Source: CAZOOM01 sp964460795 (GTDB taxonomy: Bacteria > Omnitrophota > Omnitrophia > Omnitrophales > Aquincolibacteriaceae). From it: a stretch of 64,000 bases of DNA. A model generated the notes under the pieces. That model was not told the origin of the DNA and searched no databases. It saw only the letters and a program-made list of their open reading frames with translations. The translations under genes and the position numbers were made by a program. The stretch lies in assembly GCA_964460795.1 (NCBI GenBank), contig CAYWRU010000012.1, positions 7,171 through 71,170 of the forward strand, written 5' to 3'. The stretch's first letter is position 1. Each line of letters opens with the position of its first letter. Shown in pieces: positions 46,501-58,500 of this stretch.

Positions 46501-49500
46501 CCAGCGGTGTGGCGCTTAAGATCGGATCCAACAGCGCGAACGCCTATTTCAACGGCATCATCGATGAAGCCACGGTGTTTAAGGCCGGAGTCACGGCCTC
46601 TCAAGCCCTTGAGATTTATAAACGCGGTGCGGAAAGAGTCAAACTGCAGGTCAGGGTCGACACCGATTCCGGAATGGGAAATGATAATGACTGGACCGGC
46701 GGCGGAACGCCGGACACCGGAGCTTCTTCGGTTTGGCATTTTAATCATTCCTCGGGAACAAACGTGACAGATTCCGCGGGCAGTAATACGGGAACTCTGA
46801 GCGGCTCAGGTTATACCTGGGTTAGCGGAAAAATCGGAAATGCTGTAACGCTTGGCGGGGCAACAAGCGATGTGGTGAGCGTCTCGCCTTCGGCGGCTTC
46901 GCAAAGTACTTACACCATTTCCCTTTGGTATAAAACTACGGGGACCTCACAAAAAACCTTATATTCAGAAGGGAATACGGGGAATTCAACGCCTCAAATG
47001 TATTTAACTCAAAATGGTTCTAGCAGTGATATCTTCTTCACCCATGCAGACGATGCCGGGAATTTCAGATCTTGCAGCTCATCCGCGGGAATTTCTAATG
47101 ACGGTGCCTGGCATCACGCGGCAGTGGTTAAAGAAAGTGCAAGTGTTTATAAACTTTACCGGGATGGGATTTCAGTCTCTCCCTGCAATGGCGGGGGAGC
47201 AAGCGTCGGTACGACCACTGCCAATGCAGCGAAAATTGGAGCTCGTCAAAACGGAGCGACCGTTCAGGATTATTTTGCAGGATCGATTGATGAAGCGGTG
47301 ATTTATCCGCGGGCACTTTCCGGCACGGAGGTCTGGAAACTTTATGAATCCGGAAATTTTATCACGCGCCAGGACGGAGAATTCCTTTCCGCACTTCCCA
47401 AAGTTCAGTATGTCCAGTACCGCACCACTTTTGAAACTTTGGATGAGGCGCTGAGTCCGGACATTCAATCCGTAACGCTCGTGGCTTCGGGAGTGTATCC
47501 CAAAGATAATCCTGTGATTACACCGTCCACGGCTCAATCTTTTAATTATGTTACGAGTTTTGCCGAGACTGCGACCAAGCCTGCAAATACAGAAATTAAA
47601 TATATCCTGACTCCGAATAATGGAACGGATTGGTATTACCATAATGGATCCAACTGGGTGGCGTCCAATCAAACCTACGCTCAGGCGAATACAGCCTCAG
47701 CTATTAACACCAACATTGCTTCTTTCGATAATCAGGCGTATTCGGACTCCAAAATTCCTGCGAATAGTACCGGCAATTTTAACTGGAAGGCATTCTTAAG
47801 TTCCACCAATGCCACGGCCACTCCGCAGCTTACTCAAGTTTCTTCGGGTGTTGAAGCCGGAACAATTACCGTGGCGTATCCGAACGGATCAGAAGTCCTT
47901 AAAGCTGGATCTGCAAAACCTATTTACTGGACGACCACGGGTACGGTCCCGAATGATCTTACGCTGGAATATTCTATAGATGGACTGAATTACACCAGTC
48001 TTTCCACTACGGTATCTGCCGCCACTCACAATGAGGAAAAAATCTCCGGTGCAGTCGGCGTGTGGCATTTGGATGGGGGAACGAGTGGACCTATCACAAA
48101 TGGAACTACCGTTGGTTTTGGAGACTCCGCAGGAACTAACAACGGAACGGCAAGCAATGGCAATGCCAGCGGCATGGCCTGGACCACTGGAAAGGTTACG
48201 GGAAGCGGCGCGGTTTCATTTGATGGGACGGATGATTATGTCAGTGTTCCGCATTCTGCGAGTTTGAGTCCCACGAGTGCGGTAACGGTCATGGCCTGGG
48301 TCAAACCCACGGCAACAAGAATTCACGACTATGTGGACAAGGGAAGAGACTACCATCTCTTTTTGAATGCCTCAAATATTTTGGCCTTTGAAGTGACCAA
48401 TCTAGCGGGTACAACGGATAGCACTGGCGGATCTGCGGTGAGCACCGGATCCTGGAGTCATATTGCAGGAACTTTTGACGGCACAACCGGAAAATTTGCA
48501 GTTTATTTAAACGGAGCTTTAAGCGGCAGTAAAATTTCTTCTACCGTGTTGGATGTGCGCAATTCTACCAGTGCCTTAACCATTGGAAATGGTTGGTTTT
48601 CTGGATTGATATCCGGCTCCGCGGATGATGTGGCGGTATTTAACCGCGCGCTTTCGGCCCAGGAAATCAAGGCCATCAATGATATGGGAGTCAACGCTGG
48701 TTACGTCATGACCGTGCCGTCAATTTTAAGCAATACGGTGACGGTGCGAGCTCGTTCTGCAAGTGCGGTAGTCATCACGGATGTTTCCAATGCAAATTTT
48801 TCAATCACTGATTTAAATATTGTCGCTCCGAACGGTGCGGAGCAAATTCGTTCGAATTCCACTTACACCATTTCCTGGGCAGGTCAGGCCAATGTTCCGA
48901 ATGACATCATCCTTGAATATTCCACCAACAGCGGATCCAGTTTCTCAGCAATTTCCGGTGCCACAGGCCTGAATGCAAATGGTGCAGATACCGGTGTTTA
49001 TACGGATCCGGCCACACTGTCCGGAACCGTGGCGGTTTGGCATTTTGACGGCGGTACCTCGGGATCCATTGCCAATGGAACGACCACCGGACTCACGGAC
49101 GCGGCAGGCGGAAACAATAATGGAACGGCAGGGAATTCCAATGGAACCGGCATGGCCTGGACCACGGGAAAACTTTCAGGCGCTGTCCAATTTGACGGTG
49201 TTGATGATTACATTTCATTTTCTGATACCGGCCTTCCAACCGGAACCAGTGCACGGACCATCGCGCTTTGGGTCAAATGTGTTTCTTGCATTTCGACGAA
49301 TTATGCTTTGTTTGATTATGGGACTGGGAATGCCGGATATATTCAGGTTGTAAGCGGTGGAACTGTTTCCTGGGAAGGTGTGACCGGGGTCGGAACAACG
49401 ACGGCTCTGACTAATGGAACCTGGCGCCATGTTGCGTTCAGCAGTGACGGAACCAAACAATATGCTTACGTGGATGGAAAGATGGAATCCTCAGCAACGG

Positions 49501-52500
49501 TCACATTGACCACGGCCTTAGTCGGCACGAGCACGATTGGGAGGCTCATTTCAGGAGTTTGGAGTTTCCCCGGAGCGTTAGACGAAATCGCCGTTTATAA
49601 CCGCGCGCTTACGGCCGGAGAAATTGCGGCGCTGGCCGGCCGCGGATATGCGTGGACGGTTCCGGATATTGGACCGGGGGCAGGATCTTCCACCGTTCGA
49701 GTGCGTGCGCGGTCTTCTTCAGCCACGGAACTGACGGATGATTCAGACGCGGATTTCAAAGTCGCTCTTCTTACGATCACGGCTCCGAACGGAAATGAAT
49801 CCTGGACCGTCGGATCCAGTCAAAATATTACGTGGAGTAAATCCACCAATCTGACAGATTTCAAACTCGAATATTCGATTGACGGCGGCGCGAACTGGAT
49901 TGGCACGCCTATCAGTGCGTCTACCGGCAATGTGGCCACCTTCAGTTGGACGATTCCAGACAATGTTTCAAGTAATACCGTAGTTCGGGCCTGTGCTTTG
50001 ACCGCGGGATTTACCACGATTTGCGATACCTCGGATACCTCGTTTACCATTCCCAAAGTCATTGTCACGGCTCCGAATGGAACCGAGCAGTATCAAGTTG
50101 GACGCACAAAATTTATTACCTGGACCGAATCCACCGGCACTCCGCTTGATATTGTGGCGGAATATTCCACGGATGCCCCGCACAGTTCCTGGACCGCGGT
50201 CAGTCCAGCCATGAACTTCAAACCCACTTCCATTGCCAATCACGTGGGTTACTGGAATTTTGATGAAACCAGCGGCACCACGGCTACCGATGGATCCGGA
50301 TCCAATAATGGAACCTTGGCTGGCGGCGCTAAATTTGCGCCCGGCCAATTTGGGAATGCTATTGATTTTAGCGCGAATTCCGCAGCTAAGGTTACCACCA
50401 GCGGATTATCCGCTGGATCCGGAGCACGTACGTGGTCTCTATGGGCAAATTTTTCATCGCAAGCTGCTAGTCTCTCGCGATTTCTTTTAATAGATAAAGC
50501 CGCCGGAGCATCGTTAGTTAATTACGCTGGGTCAATGACCTTTACGCTTACTTATAATGGGTCAAACACTATCCAATCTTCGAATTATACAACGGGTGTA
50601 TGGCATCATGTTGCGGGCGTGTATGACGGTGCGGGCAATGCAAGTCTTTATGTGGATGGTCAGCTCATCGGTTCAAGATCAGACTGGGGCGTCCAAACCA
50701 TGGGTACGGGTCCGGGCATTGGTAATACATCTGCTGGAGGACAAAATTTTCCAGGTCTTATCGATGAGGTGGCGATCTACAACCGCGCGCTCACGGCTGG
50801 GGAAATTGCCAAACTTGCGCTCGGTCCTTCGGTGCTAGGCAAAGGGCCGGACGTTGCAAATGTGAGTGGAGCCACTTCGAATTGGCATTTTGACGGCGCG
50901 ACTTACGGCGGCATTGCCAACGGAGTCACGGCAGGACTCACCGATTCCATTGGAACCGTCCACGGCACTGCGAACAATGCAGATGCTGCGGGCATGCAGT
51001 GGGCGCCGGGACTTTTTTCGGGTGCAGTCAAGCTTGACGGTGTGGATGATTACATTTTAACCGGCAATCTTCCCACGGTGGGAAGCGGTGATTTTACTTT
51101 TGGTTGTTGGATGAACGCCAATACCATTGCAAAGAATCAATATTTCTTTTCCCGTACGCAAGCGCCTGCTCATGTCCGTTTTAATATCACCACAGCATTT
51201 AGCAATGGAAACGTTTTCTTTGGACTTCAGGATAGTGGTTCAGTGGCAATGAGTGCCAGCACCACGACTCCGGTATTTACAACCAATACCTGGTATCACG
51301 TAGCAGGAATTAAGCGAGGCACGGGGGTTGAAGTCTATGTCAATGGAGCCCTGGCGGCTTCGAGCAGTAATGGAAGTTTTGGTGCAATGACCCTGACTGC
51401 GAGCCCTGGATATATTGGAAATGATTTTGGAGGCGGCGGAAATTTTGATGGATTCATTGATGAAGCGGTTTATTACACGAAAGCTCTCACGCCTGTGGAA
51501 GTCGCTGTACTGGCAGGTAAAGCCGCGTATCAATGGACTATTCCGGATGTGCCGTCCACTACGGTAAAGGTGCGCGTGAAATCATCGTCCGTCACAGCTC
51601 TTAGCGATGATTCAGATGCGGATTTCAAGATCGCAAAAATGCAGGTCACGAATCCCAACAGCGCCAATTATATGAAGACCAATGCCTCCCACGGTGTGAA
51701 CTGGACCACACCGAACGGAATTCCGGGGAATATCAAAACCGAAAAATCTGTGGATGCAGGACTCAACTGGACCACGGTGAGCGCTGCGACTTCTAATGAC
51801 GGCGATGATCAAACCGGGACTTATGGAAGCACGCCCTCAAAATCTGTTTTGTGGCGGGTGAGCGGTGCGGATGCAGGTTACACGCAATTTGAAGATCAGA
51901 GCGACGGTGTGAGTTCCTTGATTGCACTCGATCTAGCGGCACCCAACGGCAGTGATCAATTTCAGGTGGGAGCAACTCAATATATTACTTGGGCCACTCA
52001 ATCGTCCAACGCTCCGCTGGATTTAATTGCAGAATATTCCACGGATTCAGGGCACAGTTCCTGGAGCGCGGTCAGTCCGGCCATGAACTTCAAACCGACT
52101 GCCATTGCCAATCACGTGGGTTACTGGAATTTTGATGAGACCAGCGGCGTGACGGCGACCGATCGTTCTTCAACCAACAACGGAACACTGACCAATGGCG
52201 CCAAATTCGTCCCCGGCCAATTCGGCAACGCAGTCCAGCTGGATGGCGTTGATGATTATGTTGATCTGGGCAATGTCTTAAATGCACCGGCTACGTTTAG
52301 TATTTCTGCCTGGGTCAATCCGGCAGTTCTTAACGGCAATCAGGGGATTGTGACCCGATGGAATGGAACTGGATATCTGCTCTCTTTAAATTCCAGCAAT
52401 AAATTCACCCTTCAAATCGATAGTTCCGGATCTTTCCCCGTTTCCTTAGCCGTGCCAACCGCCGGGGTTTGGGTTCATGTGGCCGGAACTTATGATGGAA

Positions 52501-55500
52501 CCAACGCGCGGCTCTATGTGAACGGAGTTTTACAGGATACTCAGCCTCACACAGCTCCGACATCGAATGCTCAGAATCTTGTGATAGGCCGCACCAATGG
52601 AATCCAGTATTTGAAAGGCAAGATTGATGAGGTGACAGTTTATAACCGCGCACTTACGGATACGGAAGTTGCTCAGCTCGCGATTCCGCCTTCCATATTA
52701 GGGAAGAGTCCGGATCCAGCAAATTTAAGCGGATCTGTGGCTATTTGGCATTTGGATGGAGCGGCTTTGGGACATATTGCGAATGGACTTACCTCAGGTT
52801 TGGAGGATGCCATCGGTGCAAACAACAGCGGAACAGCAAATAATGCGGATGGTTCAGGCATGGCCTGGGCTGTTGGAAAAATGGCAAATGCCGTCACCTT
52901 TGACGGTGTGGATGATTACATCACCGGCAGCGACGCAGGATTGCCCTCCGGCAATTCAGACCGGAGCGTTTCATTATGGTTTAAAAGCACATTATCTTCT
53001 GGAACCGGAGTCAAACGGATTTTTGGTTATGGCGTTACTCCCAATGATTTTTTTCTGACGACGACAGGCAACGAATTTATTTGTGTTCAGGACGGATCGA
53101 ATTCAACCTGCAATAGTACGGATGTGTTGAACCAAAGCTGGCACCATGTTGCGGCTATTCTTCGCTCAGGGGTGGTGGAGCTTTATGTGGATGGTTCTCT
53201 TGCGAATTCGGCGTCGCGGGTTTTAGCAACAACCTTATCATCGTTTATGATCGGCCTGTCGCCAAATCACAATACCGGTTATTGCTATCCCGGTGCTCTT
53301 GACGAAGTTGCCGTTTATAACCGCGCACTGTCTGCGAATGAAATTGCTCAGTTAGCCGGACTTGCCGCCTATGAATGGACGGTTCCGGATGCGTCGTCTT
53401 CGACCGTCAAAGTGCGGCTGCGGTCCTCGGCCCAGGCAAATCTGACGGATGATTCGGATGCGAATTTTGCGATTGAGAAAATAAATGTGACCGCACCAAA
53501 CGGAGCCGAGTTTTGGCCCATTGGAACCGCTCAAAATATCACCTGGCAGACCGGCAGCGTTGCCGCGAATGTGAAAATTGAATACACCACCAATGGAACG
53601 ACGTTTAGTCCTGTTCTGGAATCCGAAGGAACGGCGGATGACGGCATTGTGGCCAATGACGGCAGTTTCACCTGGACGATTCCAAATTCACTGACTCAAC
53701 TGCTTAAAATCCGCGTGACAGGAGATACGGCTTCCTATAATAAAATTACGGATATTTCAGATAATTATGCGTCCATTATTGATCTTGATGTGACCTATCC
53801 GAATGGGTCTGAACAATTCCAAGTGGGTGCAACCAAATATATTTCCTGGACTGGTTCGACAGGCGCGCCTCTTGATTTGGTGGCCGAATATTCTATTGAT
53901 GCGGGGCACAGCACCTGGAATGCAGTCAGTCCGGCCATGAATCTCAAACCCACGTCCATTTCCAATCACGCAGGCTACTGGAATTTTAACGAGACTTCAG
54001 GTACCACAGCCGCAGATTCATCCAGCACCAACAATGGAACGCTCACCAACGGCGCGAAATTTGCTCCCGGACAATTCGGAAATGCCGTTTTATTTGACGG
54101 CGTGAATGATTATGTCAGTATGGCTGATAGCGCCAATCTTTCTCCAGGCGCAGGGGATTTCACGATTTCCACCTGGATTTACGGAACCCGAGCAGGCACT
54201 AACACGATTTGGGAAAACACGGGAGCGAGTACAAATAATTCGGCGAGTCTTGAGACAACGGCTGCCTCTGGTCAAAAAGCACGCATTACTTTTCGTGATG
54301 GATCTGCCAATCAAGCACAAGTGACTGGTGTGACTGCTCTCTCTTTAAATACCTGGTATCACTTGGCGGGAGTCCGACGGGGGACTACGGCGGAACTTTA
54401 TGTCAATGGAACGCTTGAGGGAACCAACACGAATGCATCGCTTGGAACGATCACAGTTTCTGATGGAACGGTACCTCACATGGGAGAAAGTTATATAGGT
54501 ACAAATTTTATGGGCGGTCTCATCGATGAACCGGCGATTTACAGCCGCGCACTCACGGCTGGGGAAATTGCCAAACTTGCGCTGTCGCCTTCGGCTTTAG
54601 GCAAAGCGCCGGATCCAGTCAATGTGTCGGGAGCCACGGCGATCTGGCATTTGGACGGGGGAACTAGTGGTTCGATTGCCCAAGGAACGACAGCGGGCTT
54701 AGAAGATGCAGTGGGTTCACTCGAAGGTACAGCGACCAATGATGATGGAACCGGGATGCTTTGGGTGCCTGGCCCCATGGGAGGCGCTGTTCAATTTGAT
54801 GGGATTGATGATGTTATTGGTGTTGGAAATGAATCCATTGTTGTGGGCCAGCCTTACTCCATCAGTGCCTGGGTATTTCTCGATCAAGCAAACGAAACTG
54901 GATACGTTCTGGGTCGTGCCACGTCTTGTTTGAGTTTAGTTTTGCATAATGGAGCACCCCGATTCTCTTTAACGACGGGCACTTTTACTGGCAGTGCGCT
55001 GAGTTTAAATCAGTGGTATCACCTGGCCGCTGTTTTTGATGGAACAACAGGCTATCTTTATGTGAATGGTGTTCTAGCTGCGTCAAATGCAGGAACTACT
55101 TCTACTTTAACACAGCCCGTTTATATTGGCGATTTAAGCCTCAGTAGCACATCTCCATTTAAAGGAAAAATTGATGAAGTTGCAACTTTTAGAAACAAGG
55201 CGTTGACGGGTCCGGAGATTCTGGTGTTGGCAGGGAAAGCATCCTATGCGTGGACGATTCCGGATGCGCCGTCGAGCACGGTGAAAGTCAGAATTCGTTC
55301 CTCTTCAGTCACAGATCTCACTGATGCCTCGGATGCGAATTTTATTATTGAAAAACTGGCCATCACGTACCCGAATGGCGGAGAACTCTGGCCCGAAGGC
55401 GCGCCCCGGAATATTACCTGGAGCACGGGATCTTCGGTCGCCAATGTGAAACTGGAATACACCACAGACGGCACAAATTTTACTCAAATCATTGGATCCA

Positions 55501-58500
55501 CCACGAATAATGGAACCTTGAGTTGGTCTCCTCCGATCGGTGCGCTTGGTACTGCGGTGAAGATTCGAATCACCGGTGCGGACGGTGGCACAACCTCCTT
55601 TACCGATATGTCGGATGCGAATTTCTCGGTGATTGATGCCAATATTACGTCGCAAAATTCTACTCAGCGCTACATTCAGGGTAAGTCGACGAATATTACC
55701 TGGACGGGTTCTGCGGGAACGCCTGCGGATCTTATTTTGGAATATGTAGCAGACGGCACGTTTGACGGCGATCAGGTGGAGATTGCGAATTCACTTCCTG
55801 CCTCCGGATCTCAGAGCTGGACCATCCCAGTAATTTTGGATAATCGTGTTCGGATCCGTCTTCGTTCTTCTTCGGTTTCTGATTTGAATGATACAAATGA
55901 TGCGGCCATCATTGTTTCGCGCCTTGCCATCACTTCACCCAACGGAGCTAACACGTTACGCATGGGAGCTACGGGTATTAATATTACCTGGGATGCGCTC
56001 GAATATGCTGGAGGCGATCTGCCGTCTGATTTTGTTTTGGAGTATTCAACGGATGCGCCTCATTCCACTTGGACACAAGTCACGGGTGCAACCAGCATTG
56101 ATGCGGTGGGCACGACTACTTATAACTGGAATCCAATCCCGAGTTTTGGAAGTGTTCAGAGTACGGTCCAGGTTCGTCTCAGAAGTTCCGGGACCGCGGC
56201 ATGGAGCGATGACTCTAATGCCAATTTCACCATTGATTTCCCTACGTTAACTTTTACGGCGCCCACCTTAAATCAAGTGGTTCCGTTTGGTTCAAATTTG
56301 AATATTACTTGGACGCATGACGGTACGACGCAGGGATCCCTTTCCACGGATCTCAAAATTGAATATTCCGAGGACAATGGAAGTACCTGGCCGGGCGGCG
56401 CGCAAGTGATTGTTGCCGGCAGTGCAGAAAATGGCGGGCCGGTGGTGAGTCCATTCCAGTGGGGCGTTCCGGCAGAAGCGGTATCAAATACGGTCAAGAT
56501 CCGGATCACGGATAATCAATCGACCACGACTCAGGTAAGTACGCCTGTTTTTAAAGTCACGGGATCCATGACCATGCAAAGTCCCACGGGAAATGAAAAG
56601 TGGGCCGCGGGGTTCCCTCATAATATTCAGTGGCTGCGCCAAGGCTCTATTGCCAATGTGGATATTATTCTTTATGACACAGATCCGAATAATCCGCTGG
56701 TCACGATCACTTCCGGCGAACCCAATACGGGAAGTTACAGCTGGACGCCGGCTTATTCTGATGCGCATACGAATGTAAAAATCCGGGTGTCGGATTCCAC
56801 GGACTCGACGGTTTACACAGAATCCCCCGCAGCATTTACAGTTTCAAGCATCAGTTTGGGAAATCCCAGTGCGCGGCTCCTTGCCGGAAGTGCACCTAAT
56901 GTGATTTGGAGTTCTGCAGGCATCACGAATGTTAAATTGGAATATTCGCTTTTAGGAGATTTCTCAGATGCTCAGACCGCGGCAGGCTGCAGTTCGGTGC
57001 CGGCGGGAAATTTACAGTGTGCGGTCACGATTCCGCAAAATACGGTGGGGACATTCCGCGTGCGGGGAGTGGACGCGGATCTTCCCTCGGTGGGTGATCA
57101 GGATCTGGCCTTTGATGAGTCTGACAGCGACGCTACGATTTACGGCAATCTGACAGTGACAGCTCCTAACGGAGGCGAATCTCTTTCTTCCGGCAATCCA
57201 ACCAATATTACGTGGACGACTTCTCCGGCCAATGTGAACGTGATTGCCAATGTAAAAGTTCAAGTGGCGAAGAATGGAAACTTCAACGACAACACCGGTG
57301 GAAATATTATCACTCTCACAAGTTCTACGCCTAATCACAATGTGGCGACTGGATCCGGATCTTATTCCTGGACTCCGACCTTCACTTCCAGCACTTCCCG
57401 GGTTCGCGTGATGGACGCGGACGCGCCGTCACCGGTTGCAGGTCAGGACCGTGATGACTCCAATGGAACTTTTGCCGTAGCAGGAATTGCCATTAGTTCT
57501 CCGGCCGGTGGAGAGACTGCGCTGGTGAATTCCACATTCAATATTACATTTGAATATGCAGGCACCACCGTTTCCCATGTGGATATTGATTATTCTCCGG
57601 ATGGGGGCACCACGTGGAACCCGGTGGTGAATAATTTTAATCTGCCGTCCAATCCTTATACGTATGCGGGCTGGACTGTACCCAATGATATTTCAACCAA
57701 TGCCAAGGTCCGCGTGCGGGATCATGATTCGCCGGCTGTTCTCGCTATTTCCACCGGCGTCTTTTCCATCAAAGGGACGCTCTCTATTAATACTCCGCCG
57801 GATCAAATTATTAATGATGGCTACACAATTCAGTGGACTAATACCGGATCCATTGCGGATGTCAAACTGGAGTATTCACCCAGCGGTAATTTCAGCGGCG
57901 ATGAAGTGACGATTACCACTTTGACGGGCTTAAGCGGTGCACAGACTCCGACCAATCAAAGTCATTTGTGGACCGTTCCTAATGTTTTGAAAACTACGAT
58001 CAAATTGCGGGTCACGGATATGACTACCCGTGCAAATGGAAGTCCGGCTACGTCCTCCACCTCCGGAGTTTTCTCAATTCATCCGATTATTGTGATCACT
58101 TCACCTATCTCCAGTTCGGTCTGGGCAGTCAATGAAACGACTCGCAACATTACTTGGGGCACTACCGGAACGGTGCCGAATCTTAAAATTGAGTATGTTC
58201 CTGTGGAGGGTACGCAGTCGGGAACTGCATCGGCTATTTCTCCTTCAACCGCTAATACGAATAGTTATAACTGGCCCACCATTCCGGATATCGTCACCTT
58301 GGGCGGACAAAATCCAAATGCTGATGGAAATTCGGATGGAAGTGCGGACGGGGACCGGGACATTATGGTAAAAATCCGGATCACGGATGATGGGACATTG
58401 AATGCCGGCCATCCCACGACCGTGGTGGAGTCAGATCCCTTTAAAGTGGAGTGGTACCAGACCGAATGGAGGATCAAGGATGTGGACTCGAGTGCCTTGA

